Source: an uncultured Gammaproteobacteria bacterium
Lineage (GTDB): Bacteria > Pseudomonadota > Gammaproteobacteria > JAADHQ01
Direction of reading: 5' to 3'
DNA length: 64,000 nt
Assembly: GCA_947258655.1 (NCBI GenBank)
Contig: CAMYJD010000011.1
Coordinates: 1-64,000, forward strand
The notes beneath the pieces were generated by a model that did no database searches, was not told where the DNA came from, and saw only the letters and a program-made list of their open reading frames with translations. Positions 37,418 through 45,730 of the stretch are shown one piece after another; position 1 is the stretch's first letter; the number at the start of each line of letters is the position of its first letter. The translations under genes and the position numbers were made by a program.

Positions 37418-37605
37418 CTTGTCAAACGCATCGATATCCCAGATCACGCTTTCGACAAATACCTTGTGCTCATACAACGCGATCAATGCACTCAGTGTAA
37501 ACGGCGTCAGCTTTTCATAATAATGGTATTGCTTGGTTTTTTCCGGGTATCACTTTGTGTGTTGCCAGTTGTTTAACCGCTTCCTCATCAATGCCATTGT
37601 TGTTG
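37418..37605 (-). pseudogene. pgi: C-terminal remnant of glucose-6-phosphate isomerase (pgi)
   Basis: On the minus strand one frame from 37519 encodes [19 protein letters not shown] then [15 protein letters not shown], the near-terminal block of glucose-6-phosphate isomerase. A different frame just upstream (37604 to about 37525) encodes [21 protein letters not shown], the block that precedes it in Pgi. A frameshift therefore separates the two, the N-terminal four fifths are absent, and the C-terminus after the Asp-Lys is degraded. A working Pgi presumably lies elsewhere. The remnant marks a recombination scar beside the ABC importer operon. Confidence 0.85.
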
Positions 37606-37644
37606 ACGGTTCTGCTAATTGTGCGTACCTGTTTCGAAAACCGT

Positions 37645-37722
37645 AACTTACATGCCGAGCTGGGCTGTTATCCCGAGACTTCCAGGCAGGCACGCTATCG
37701 ATTATTCCTCAAGACCAGGTAA
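37645..37722 (+). pseudogene. possible remnant of a REP-associated tyrosine transposase (RAYT)
   Basis: The frame NLHAELGCYPETSRQARYRL-FLKTR ending in TAA at 37722 resembles the C-terminal end of Y1/RAYT transposases, where a short LG-x(4)-RQAAYR-x-LF block is common. Only about 26 codons are present, abutting the pgi remnant on the opposite strand. The match is short and from memory, so it may be coincidental. Confidence 0.35.
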
Positions 37723-37886
37723 CAAGAAAGAGCTATGAAACTATCGATGTAGCCTGCAGCTGTAAAAGCCAGCCATGTACAAAATATATTTACAGTAAAT
37801 ACAAGGGGTTGAAGCAATATGATCAGCAGTAGCGCAAAGACAGGCAGGATATGCATGCGCGAAACATTAATGATTCGTTGTTATGG

Positions 37887-37903
37887 TACACCTTCAAGGT
37901 GTA
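37887..37903. promoter_or_regulatory. 17-bp palindrome upstream of the ABC importer operon
   Basis: TACACCTTCAAGGTGTA is a perfect palindrome with a single central base, about 180 bp upstream of the substrate-binding-protein start. It could be the operator of a dimeric regulator, though no regulator gene is adjacent, or a relic of a REP-type hairpin. Confidence 0.35.
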
Positions 37904-38081
37904 TCAACGCTCTATCCATCATGCACAAAAATAACCTGTAATTAGTCTCTTTTGCACAATGTTTGCGCACGTTTTCGTATCCGACGTCTAATATGACGCA
38001 ATAAATAACAGGATACTGTGTAGGAATATATATTGCATCGAATAAGGTTACTCATTAAGAGTCAATAAGGGGGAGTCACTG

Positions 38082-39260
38082 ATGCAAAAATTCTTTACAG
38101 GTAAAATGAGGTCGCTATTACTAGCAACAATATTCATGGGTAGTTGGACTGCTTTCGCGGCCGATGAAATTCTGATCGGTGGAGCATTGAGTCTAACCGG
38201 AGTGCAGGCACCATTGGATGAACCCGGACTGAAGGGTGCCAAGGTTGCGGTCAAGGCAATCAATGATGCGGGTGGCTTACTTGGCAAGCCCGTTAAGTTT
38301 ATCAATTTTGATGGCAAAAGTGATCCTGTCACAGTTGGGAATATCTCTGTTGAACTTATAGACAAGGGTGCGAAGCTGATGGTCGCACCTTGTGACTTCG
38401 ATTTTGGTGGCCCGGCTAGCCGCGAAGCACAAAAGGCCGGTATTGTAGGTATTTCAACCTGTGCCTCGGATCCGCTATACAGTGCTTGGTCCCTGGGTGA
38501 TAAGCAATTTACCTTGTCTATGTGGAACACAACGATGGGGGCCACGGCAGCGGAATATGCGTTCAAGGAACGTGGTTGGAAGACGGCTTATGTAGTGACC
38601 GATCAATTCATTGCGTACACCAAGAGTCTGAGTAAATATTTTGTTGCTCACTTCGATGCAATTGGTGGCAAGGTGTTGGCTGAAGACAAGTATACGCAGG
38701 GTGAACAGGACTTCTCGGCTCAATTGGCACGCTTACGCAAGCTGGACAAGCAACCGGATGTGATCTTTATCTCCTCTTATATGCCTGATCTGGGCACCAT
38801 TATCCGTTCGATTCGTGAAGTTGGCATCACCTCACCAATCATAGGAGGCGATTCCTACGATGACCCAGGTCTGTGGGATGCACTGGGTAAGAAGTTTGGT
38901 AGCGATATTTATTTCGTTACGCATACCTGGTTGGGCCAAGGCGCCAGCCCCAAGGCACGGGACTTCGTCAAACTTTACAAGGCGATGTATAAAACCGAGC
39001 CGGATACATCATTTGTGGCTACTGGTTGGGACACCATTATGCTGATGGCCGAAGCGGTCAAGATTGCCGGTACCACTGATGGTGCCAAGGTTGCCAAGGT
39101 ACTTGAAACCAACCAGTTTGAATTACTAACGGGTTCACTGACGTATAGTGATGCGACGGCCGGTCATTACCCGCTGAAAGCAGCGGCATTGGTGGAGCTT
39201 TCCAACGGCAAGCCTGGTTTCCTGGGCTGGCGCCAACCGAAAAATCCACCCGCGCCATGA
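38082..39260 (+). CDS. LIV-type ABC transporter substrate-binding protein
   Basis: Periplasmic binding protein of 392 aa (Peripla_BP_6 / LivJ type). Signal peptide LLLATIFMGSWTAFA precedes ADEILIGGALSLTGVQAPLD, the family's mature N-terminus; further blocks are INDAGGLLGKPVKFINFDGK, VVTDQFIAYTKSL and SSYMPDLGTIIRSIREVGIT. Ligands of this family include branched-chain amino acids, urea, short amides and aromatic acids; the sequence does not tell which. GGGGGAG marks the start. First gene of a six-gene operon. Confidence 0.93.
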   Translation: MQKFFTGKMRSLLLATIFMGSWTAFAADEILIGGALSLTGVQAPLDEPGLKGAKVAVKAINDAGGLLGKPVKFINFDGKSDPVTVGNISVELIDKGAKLMVAPCDFDFGGPASREAQKAGIVGISTCASDPLYSAWSLGDKQFTLSMWNTTMGATAAEYAFKERGWKTAYVVTDQFIAYTKSLSKYFVAHFDAIGGKVLAEDKYTQGEQDFSAQLARLRKLDKQPDVIFISSYMPDLGTIIRSIREVGITSPIIGGDSYDDPGLWDALGKKFGSDIYFVTHTWLGQGASPKARDFVKLYKAMYKTEPDTSFVATGWDTIMLMAEAVKIAGTTDGAKVAKVLETNQFELLTGSLTYSDATAGHYPLKAAALVELSNGKPGFLGWRQPKNPPAP

Positions 39261-39320
39261 TTAGCAGCCTAATCCAGGGTTTCGGGAGGACGGGCAGGGA
39301 TAGCCCGAGACTCTGCTGAT

Positions 39321-40100
39321 ATGTTTGCAGACTCAAGTATGGACAAGTTGTCACCCCCATACTTGAAAGATAAGGGTGCCAAGCTGGTTGTGGATGCAGT
39401 CAGCGTGGAATTTGATGGTCTGCGTGCCCTAGACCAGGTCTCCCTCGAAATTGCAACCGGCGAAATACTCGGTTTGATAGGGCCAAACGGTTCAGGCAAG
39501 ACAACCATGGTCAACGCGATCACAGGTCAGCTCATACCAGCAGAGGGCAGGATCAACCTTGCCGGCTATGATATTACCGGGTTGCCGCCTCGCAATATCG
39601 CCTTACTTGGTGTGCTACGTTCATTCCAGATTGTACGTCTCTTTTCCAACCTAACGGTCAGCGAGAACGTTGAATCTGCCGCCGTCGCTGGTGGACTTTC
39701 ACGTAGAACTGCCCGTCGCCGCGCACAGGAACTTCTGCAGGAGTTCGGCCTGTGGGACTATCGGGACCAGGCGGCGAATGCATTGAGTTATGGCGACAAA
39801 CGGCGTGTCGAGATTGCTCGTGCTCTAGCTGCGGACCCAGTATTCCTGTTACTCGATGAACCGGCCGCCGGCATGAATGAAGTCGAAAGTGATGTTCTGC
39901 TCGAACTGCTGGCAGAATTACCTGTACAACGTGGCATAGGCCTCTTGATTATCGATCATGACATGCGCCTGATAATGCGCCTCTGTCATCGCTTACACGT
40001 TCTGGCATCTGGCCGCACAATTGGCGAAGGCGATGTCGACACTGTACGCAGAATGCCGGCTGTGGTCCAGGCTTACCTGGGATCGGACGCATATGCTTGA
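39321..40100 (+). CDS. LIV-type ABC transporter ATP-binding protein (LivG-like)
   Basis: A 259-aa ATPase with Walker A LIGPNGSGKTTMVNAITGQL, signature LSYGDKRRVEIARALAADP (LSYGD in place of LSGGQ, usual for LivG), Walker B VFLLLDEPAAGMNEVE and H-loop IIDHDMRLIMRLC. The start is Met1 at 39321 or Met7 at 39339; neither has a strong ribosome binding site. It lies 60 bp after the binding-protein gene and its last codons overlap the LivF-like start by 8 bp. Confidence 0.93.
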   Translation: MFADSSMDKLSPPYLKDKGAKLVVDAVSVEFDGLRALDQVSLEIATGEILGLIGPNGSGKTTMVNAITGQLIPAEGRINLAGYDITGLPPRNIALLGVLRSFQIVRLFSNLTVSENVESAAVAGGLSRRTARRRAQELLQEFGLWDYRDQAANALSYGDKRRVEIARALAADPVFLLLDEPAAGMNEVESDVLLELLAELPVQRGIGLLIIDHDMRLIMRLCHRLHVLASGRTIGEGDVDTVRRMPAVVQAYLGSDAYA

Positions 40101-40800
40101 AGTACATGGTCTGCAGGTCTGCTATGGAGCAATCCAGGCCGTCAGGCAAGTTGATCTGGAGGTACAGCAAGGTGAACTGGTAACCCTGCTAGGCGCCAAT
40201 GGCGCAGGCAAATCGACCACGCTGCTTTCTATAGCAGGAGCGCTAAAGAGTAGTGGTGGCAGAGTGTGTTTCGAGGGTGAGGACATTACCGGCATATCGC
40301 CGGAGCAGATAGTACGCCGTGGACTTGTTATGGTCCCGGAGACGCGTGATGTATTTGCCGATCTTACCGTCAAGGAGAATCTTCGTTTGGGTGCTTATAT
40401 CCGTCGACATGATCTGGTTGGATTTCGCAAGGACATTGAATGGATCGAAGAGTTGTTTCCTATCCTGATAAATCGGGAAGAACAGGCGGCCGGCACGCTA
40501 TCGGGAGGAGAACAGCAGATGTTGGTCATTGCACGCGCCCTGATGTCTCGGCCCAGGTTGCTGTTGCTGGATGAACCCTCGCTGGGGCTTGCGCCGACCA
40601 TCGTTGAACAGATTTTCCGCATGATCGAGAAACTCCGGCAGAGCGGGCTCACTATATTGCTAGTAGAGCAGAATGCATCCCAGGCATTGCGGTCGGCAGA
40701 TCGTGCTTATGTCCTATCGTTGGGGACAGTAGCTGCCGCCGGTCGTGCCGAGGATATCGCATCATCTTCTGATCTCCGTGCAATCTATCTGGGAGCGTGA
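40093..40800 (+). CDS. LIV-type ABC transporter ATP-binding protein (LivF-like)
   Basis: From ATG 40093, which overlaps the end of the previous gene, the protein is 235 aa and begins MLEVHGLQVCYGAIQAVRQV as LivF proteins do; a longer frame from 40021 lies inside the LivG gene and is not used. Walker A LLGANGAGKSTTLLSIAG, signature TLSGGEQQMLVIARALMSRP, Walker B LLLLDEPSLGLAP and H-loop LVEQNASQAL are intact. The stop abuts the next start directly. Confidence 0.94.
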   Translation: MLEVHGLQVCYGAIQAVRQVDLEVQQGELVTLLGANGAGKSTTLLSIAGALKSSGGRVCFEGEDITGISPEQIVRRGLVMVPETRDVFADLTVKENLRLGAYIRRHDLVGFRKDIEWIEELFPILINREEQAAGTLSGGEQQMLVIARALMSRPRLLLLDEPSLGLAPTIVEQIFRMIEKLRQSGLTILLVEQNASQALRSADRAYVLSLGTVAAAGRAEDIASSSDLRAIYLGA

Positions 40801-41694
40801 ATGTTATCTGACCTACTCCAATTCTCTATAGATGCCCTGACGCTTGGCAGCCTATACGCATTGATGGCCCTGGGATTGGTGATCGTCTACGGCATATTGC
40901 GGCTGGTAAATTTCGCCTACGGAGAACTGATCATGGTAGCCGGCTATACCCTGTATTTGCTAGGTGGTTCGCCTTTGCCCTGGCTGGTGATGGCCGTAAT
41001 GGCGATTGTCATGGCCATATTTACCGGGATTGCCACCGAGTTGGTGGCGTTCAGACCTGTACGTGAGCGATCAGTTACCGCGGTATTGATTACCTCGTTC
41101 GCTTTCTCAACATTGCTGCAGAATGCGGCACTCCTCTTTATATCACCTCGTTCACGTCAGGTACCCTTACCGGATCTTTTTTCCGAAGTCGTCCAGATAG
41201 GGGAGATTATCGTTCCTGTGCGCAATCTGGTTACCATTGCCTCTACAATACTATTGCTTGCATTGTTTGCGCTGATTCTACGTCGGACGGTACTGGGCAT
41301 GGCATTGCGTGCCGCGGCTTCACAATTTCGTATGGCTAGGATGGTGGGGGTGCCTGCCAATCTTATTATAAGTACTGCTTTCGCCATCAGTGGGCTACTG
41401 GCCGGAGTAGTATCACTGTTATGGTTTGGTCGCATAGGCTCAGTCGTGCCAGGTATCGGATTGGAACCATTACTCGTTGCCTTTATCGCCACGGTTATCG
41501 GTGGCATGCGCAGCCTGCCCGGTGCCGTTATAGGTGGATACGTACTGGCCATGATCGATACCGGTTTTAATTACCTATTGCCGCAGGACCTGCTGGCATT
41601 TCGCGATGCATTTACCTTTAGCATCGTAATATTCATTTTGTTGTGGCGACCACAGGGACTCATGGCAGGACCGGCAACAGGACAGAGAACATGA
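40801..41694 (+). CDS. LIV-type ABC transporter permease (LivH-like)
   Basis: Inner-membrane permease of 297 aa with about eight hydrophobic helices. Opening ALTLGSLYALMALGLVIVYG with NFAYGELIMVAGYTLYL is the LivH signature, and GLLAGVVSLLWFGRIGSVVP with VIGGMRSLPGAVIGGYVLAM is the cytoplasmic coupling loop and final helices. It starts on the base after the LivF-like stop and overlaps the next gene as ATGA. Confidence 0.94.
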   Translation: MLSDLLQFSIDALTLGSLYALMALGLVIVYGILRLVNFAYGELIMVAGYTLYLLGGSPLPWLVMAVMAIVMAIFTGIATELVAFRPVRERSVTAVLITSFAFSTLLQNAALLFISPRSRQVPLPDLFSEVVQIGEIIVPVRNLVTIASTILLLALFALILRRTVLGMALRAAASQFRMARMVGVPANLIISTAFAISGLLAGVVSLLWFGRIGSVVPGIGLEPLLVAFIATVIGGMRSLPGAVIGGYVLAMIDTGFNYLLPQDLLAFRDAFTFSIVIFILLWRPQGLMAGPATGQRT

Positions 41695-42782
41695 GTAATA
41701 CCAGGAACATCCGCCCACAAGTTCTGCTGACCGTATTACTGCTGATACTGCCGCTGCTTGGACTTGCACTTGTAATAGATATAATAGAGGTAAATCTGGC
41801 CGAACGCATCACAACCCTGTTGTATATCAATCTTATTCTGGTGCTTGGTTTGCAGGTATACATGGGTAATTCGGGTATTCTTTCATTTGCCCATATAGGT
41901 TTCATGGGGGTTGGTGCCTATGCTTCGGCCGTTTTGACAATCCCTGTACAGATGAAGGGACTTGCCTTGCCGGATCTGTACCCTGTGCTGGCATCGGCAC
42001 AGTTTTCTCCCTATGTGGCAATGATTGCCGGTGCACTTGTGGCAGCGACCGTGGCAACAGTCCTGTCCTATCCACTCATGCGTTTGTCTGATGCAGCGGC
42101 AGTGATCACCTCCTTCGCATTATTGGTTGTGTTGCATACGATCATGGTGCACTGGAGTGCGATTACCAACGGCCCGCGTACATTATTCGGTCTACCGAAA
42201 GCGACGGGACTGTATCTGGCAGCCTTCAGTGCCTGTACCATGGTAGGAGTGGCGGTGATGTTCAAGGAATCACGCACCGGACTGCTGCTGCGCGCAGTGC
42301 GTGATGACGAGACTGCTGCAGCTGCCATGGGTGCGCATGTCTCCGTGTTGCGCTGGCGCGGCTTCATCCTCAGTGCGTTCATGGCCGGTTTGGGCGGTTC
42401 GCTTTGGGGGCATTTTATTACCTCGTTTTCACCGAGCGCTTTTTATCTGAAGGAGACATTTGTCATTCTGGGCATGCTGGTCATAGGTGGTTCACTGACG
42501 GTAACCGGTGCAGTTGTGGGCACTGTTACAATTACTGTTGCCTTCGAAACACTGCGCATAACCGAAAATGCAGTCAATATTGCCCAAATCCTGCCAATGC
42601 GCCTGGTGGGGCTTACCGAGATTGTGCTTGCAATTGCCATGATTGCAATCCTGATCCTTCGTCCAAGTGGTATCGTGCGCGGGGCCGAATTAGGTGAGTT
42701 GGCAGTATTTCAGCGCTTTTTCACACGTGCCATGCATGCGAAGTCAACGATTGAAAAACAACAGGAGGAATCCAAACTATGA
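41691..42782 (+). CDS. LIV-type ABC transporter permease (LivM-like)
   Basis: A 363-aa permease from ATG 41691, which overlaps the LivH stop (ATGA); an upstream in-frame start within livH is unlikely. Blocks typical of LivM are INLILVLGLQVYMGNSGILS, FAHIGFMGVGAYASAVLT, LLLRAVRDDETAAAAMGAHV and GLGGSLWGHFITSFSPSAF. The stop overlaps the start of the hydrolase gene, so transporter and enzyme are translationally linked. Confidence 0.93.
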   Translation: MSNTRNIRPQVLLTVLLLILPLLGLALVIDIIEVNLAERITTLLYINLILVLGLQVYMGNSGILSFAHIGFMGVGAYASAVLTIPVQMKGLALPDLYPVLASAQFSPYVAMIAGALVAATVATVLSYPLMRLSDAAAVITSFALLVVLHTIMVHWSAITNGPRTLFGLPKATGLYLAAFSACTMVGVAVMFKESRTGLLLRAVRDDETAAAAMGAHVSVLRWRGFILSAFMAGLGGSLWGHFITSFSPSAFYLKETFVILGMLVIGGSLTVTGAVVGTVTITVAFETLRITENAVNIAQILPMRLVGLTEIVLAIAMIAILILRPSGIVRGAELGELAVFQRFFTRAMHAKSTIEKQQEESKL

Positions 42783-43450
42783 ACTGGAAGATTGAACATC
42801 GTTCATTTTATTATGCTAACGCGCCTGAACCTGATGACATGTTGTTGCCGGCACAGGAAACAGTACTGCTAGTCATCGATATCCAGAATACTTATATGCA
42901 AGCACCAGAAGACGCGTCCGAGCATCTGCGTTGGCAGCCCTTTCTCGATCGTATGAACAATACAGTCATACCCAACACCCGTCGGCTTATTGATTCCTGC
43001 CGCGAAAAAGGCCTGGAAATCCTGTTCGCGCGCATTGCCTGCCTCAAACAGGATGGCCGCGACCGTTCACTGAGCCAGAAAAAACCAGGTTGGAATTACC
43101 TGCTTCTTCCGCAGGACAGTGAAGAATCGCAAATCGTTCCGGAGTTGCAACCCGGGGAAGATGATATTGTTGTCTGTAAGACCACAGACAGTGCACTGAC
43201 CGGCACTAACCTGCGCTTGTTATTACATAATATGGGTGTCAAGCATGTCATTTGTGCCGGTATTTTTACAGACCAGTGCGTTTCGTCAACAGTACGCAGC
43301 CTGGCAGATGAAAGTTTCAATGTGGTTGTCGCAGAAGATTGTTGCGCGGCCGGAACGATGGAACTTCATGACAAGGAATTGGAGATTATCAATATGATCT
43401 ATTGCCATGTTGCATCTATGGATGAGGTGCTGGGGTTTATTACCACATAA
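42779..43450 (+). CDS. isochorismatase-like cysteine hydrolase, coupled to the importer
   Basis: A 223-aa amidohydrolase of the isochorismatase superfamily. The catalytic triad is visible: Asp34 in LLVIDIQNTYM, Lys134 in VVCKTTDSALTGTNL and Cys167 in GIFTDQCVSSTVRSL, so it should be a true cysteine hydrolase of an amide or ureide (nicotinamide, biuret, ureidoacrylate and N-carbamoylsarcosine enzymes share the fold). GGAGG lies six bases before the ATG, and the ATGA overlap with the LivM-like gene argues that the imported compound is its substrate. The exact substrate is open. Confidence 0.9.
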   Translation: MNWKIEHRSFYYANAPEPDDMLLPAQETVLLVIDIQNTYMQAPEDASEHLRWQPFLDRMNNTVIPNTRRLIDSCREKGLEILFARIACLKQDGRDRSLSQKKPGWNYLLLPQDSEESQIVPELQPGEDDIVVCKTTDSALTGTNLRLLLHNMGVKHVICAGIFTDQCVSSTVRSLADESFNVVVAEDCCAAGTMELHDKELEIINMIYCHVASMDEVLGFITT

Positions 43451-44031
43451 AATGAAATAACAGTGCCGGTCGAGGCTGAACAATTGGAAAGCATCGTAAC
43501 CATACGATGAAGTGCGCTAACGCCAATGCTTGATTGCTCCTTTTAGCACCATAATGAAAAATTGTAACAAGCCAATTCTTTTTTGCCTCGATACATTATC
43601 CTGCTCAGTTCAAGCGGTCGTTTGCCATCAGTGGTCTGCATCGTCACCATCCGATACCCCGAATTGACCCCGAACATTATCTTGCGAGACTGTGTTTCCC
43701 ATACAGTCTATTGCCAGGGCACACGGTGACGCAACACGGAACAGTGCTCTATCGAAGCAGATTCGGCACCTTGCTGTTGTGCGGTTGATTGATTACCTGT
43801 TTGGACTGTTTCCACGGAACTCCTTTGGAAACCGAGGCTTTCAGAAAATTTCTACCTCGATGTATCTTGTTACGAATCCCATAGCTTTCTAGATAACAAT
43901 TGTATTAACGTGTTCCCTATTATTGCAACCCTGACAAAGATCTGTTTCTGGCAGCCATGCTAACGTTCAAGAATGTAAAGAACTGCTTGCACTATTGAAC
44001 GGCAAGAACAACAGCATCTGGAGTTGATAAT
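43451..44031. other. degraded non-coding region after the hydrolase gene
   Basis: No convincing gene. A 66-codon frame at 43692-43892 lacks a ribosome binding site and recognisable domain. Near the end, two frames (NPDKDLFLAAMLTFKNVK and, shifted, ANVQECKELLALLNGKNNS) could be the broken tail of an unknown gene. The block resembles the one on the other side of the importer operon in being gene-poor and scrambled. Confidence 0.45.
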
Positions 44032-44059
44032 AAAAAAGGGACCTGTGCGGCCCCTTCTT
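44032..44059 (-). terminator. Rho-independent terminator of the DUF1501 operon
   Basis: On the minus strand AAGGGGCC-GCACA-GGTCCCTT is followed by TTTTATTATC; an 8-bp stem with one G-T pair. It lies about 20 bp after the stop codon of the DUF1501 gene and closes that operon. Confidence 0.85.
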
Positions 44060-44079
44060 ATGATCCATTAAATCTATAC

Positions 44080-45690
44080 TCAGACAATCTGCGGAAATGC
44101 TATATACGGCGCCAGTGACGTGACCGAACTGCCGAGGCCACCGAACAGGCTGGCGTACTCGCCTTCCCTGCCCTGCAGGGCCAGATAGTTCAGCACCACT
44201 GTCTCTGCGAGCAGATTGACATTATTGGCAGCGGCACTGGACGCGGTGTCTACTGAGCCATCATCACGATACCAGCCAATCTGGTCTCGGAGCACAGTCG
44301 GACGTGTACCCGCATTCGGATCAAAGTACAACATCAACGATCCGGCCGTGGACGAATTATCGCCGGTCCACACACCCTTGCCGCGACCATCGGTGGAATT
44401 ATCGATCATACCGTTACTGGCCAGTGAGCCATCACTGAATACATACATCAGCAGGGGTGTATTATTGGCCGCCGCATACTGCAGGCAGGCGCCCATGCAA
44501 CGTCCTGCTCGCAGGTCGCGGATTTCACCGTCAGAACGGCGTCCAGTATGATAATCATAACCACCCATGGCAATGGTACCGACACCGGCATGGCCATCGA
44601 GCACCATCTTCATGACTGCCGCGGTCTTGCGGAATTCACGCTCGCCGTCAAATTCGGCCTGGGTGAAGATACCGGTGCCGCCGAAATTGGCCGGATCGGC
44701 GCCATCGACGATCCTGCCATCCAGGGACGGATCGATCTGGACATTGGCAAAACGATCGGCAATATCGGCCGCCTTTAGATAACCGCAACGGACCAGGTCC
44801 CGGGCCACGTCATCGGCGCTGACCAGGGTATTGACCTGGTCAATTTTCTGGTTACTGATGCGGACGATGGATTCCATGACCGCAACGACGTCGTCTTTCT
44901 CGCTGAGGATGCCGGTCAGGTTGCCGGTATCGACCATACCGGTCACATCGGAAGCGCGATCGACCTTGGTCGGACGGATCTTCGGATCGATCATCGTCGC
45001 CGGCGCCAACGAGTTGCCACCGGAATCGGAGTTGCGCGAGCCAATCAGTGTGACGATGCCGCCGTTCGCGCCGGCCTTGGCAATCCCATACATTGGATTA
45101 TGCGGATTGTTACCGGTGTCATTATCCGAACGTGCCGCAATCAGAGTGCCATTGACCTTGGCGCGTGCGGCCGGGTCCGTCAGCTTGTCGAGTATGCCGC
45201 GTAAAAAGGCACTGTCCGAATGGAACATCAGGCCCAGCGTCGAATCGGTATGATCGCCATTACTGGTTCCGGTCGCGGATGGCGCGGGCTCAGCCACGCC
45301 GGGAATCATGTCACCGGGCAGACCGAACTTGCGGTAACCTGCCGTGGTCATCAGGTCTGTCTGCCCACCCTGACCACCGGGCAACACGTTGGAGCCGGCA
45401 ATACTGGCGCCACCGGCCAGATCGAAACATATAACAGGTATTGGATTGGCGCCTGCCGCCCCGAGCACACAACTGGTCGACAGGTTGCCGGCCAGATCAG
45501 ATAGATCAGTCGACAGCGCCGCCTGTGCCGCACGCGGATTGGCAAACAGGCTGAGCACCGAGCCTCCCAGTGTCATGCCCATGCCGGAGATCAGTCCCTG
45601 GCGCAGAAAATCCCTGCGGCTGACCGGTTTCGGATGGTCCGGATATAGTAATGGCGCATCCGGATGAAGAGGTTGATTTCGTTTCGTCAT
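44080..45690 (-). CDS. DUF1501-type protein exported by the TAT pathway
   Basis: A 536-aa protein with a twin-arginine signal (PVSRRDFLRQGLISGMGMTL, cleavage near AAQA, residue about 58), so it is folded before export, possibly with a metal. The body carries a DUF1501-like (sulfatase/alkaline-phosphatase-like fold) pattern: GTIAMGGYDYHTGRRSDGEI and NTPLLMYVFSDGSLASNGMI. In planctomycetes and some gammaproteobacteria DUF1501 genes stand beside c-type cytochromes of the DUF1585/DUF1592 kind, as here. Third gene of a minus-strand unit, 40 bp after the LamG gene, closed by a strong terminator. Confidence 0.8.
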   Translation of the reverse strand: MTKRNQPLHPDAPLLYPDHPKPVSRRDFLRQGLISGMGMTLGGSVLSLFANPRAAQAALSTDLSDLAGNLSTSCVLGAAGANPIPVICFDLAGGASIAGSNVLPGGQGGQTDLMTTAGYRKFGLPGDMIPGVAEPAPSATGTSNGDHTDSTLGLMFHSDSAFLRGILDKLTDPAARAKVNGTLIAARSDNDTGNNPHNPMYGIAKAGANGGIVTLIGSRNSDSGGNSLAPATMIDPKIRPTKVDRASDVTGMVDTGNLTGILSEKDDVVAVMESIVRISNQKIDQVNTLVSADDVARDLVRCGYLKAADIADRFANVQIDPSLDGRIVDGADPANFGGTGIFTQAEFDGEREFRKTAAVMKMVLDGHAGVGTIAMGGYDYHTGRRSDGEIRDLRAGRCMGACLQYAAANNTPLLMYVFSDGSLASNGMIDNSTDGRGKGVWTGDNSSTAGSLMLYFDPNAGTRPTVLRDQIGWYRDDGSVDTASSAAANNVNLLAETVVLNYLALQGREGEYASLFGGLGSSVTSLAPYIAFPQIV

Positions 45691-45730
45691 GATTCTATTC
45701 CTTACACTGATCGCTATTCACCAGATTAAC

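Larger units (their letters stand above)
37264..38081. other. 818-bp non-coding and degraded region
   Basis: Contains the pgi and possible transposase remnants and the 17-bp palindrome listed separately. The rest (37723-38060) is AT-rich, with no open frame worth calling, and should include the promoter of the importer operon; GGGGGAG lies nine bases before its first ATG. Confidence 0.6.

Noticed and set aside
43692-43892. 66-codon frame after the hydrolase gene
   Set aside because: No ribosome binding site, signal or domain; the surrounding DNA looks degraded.
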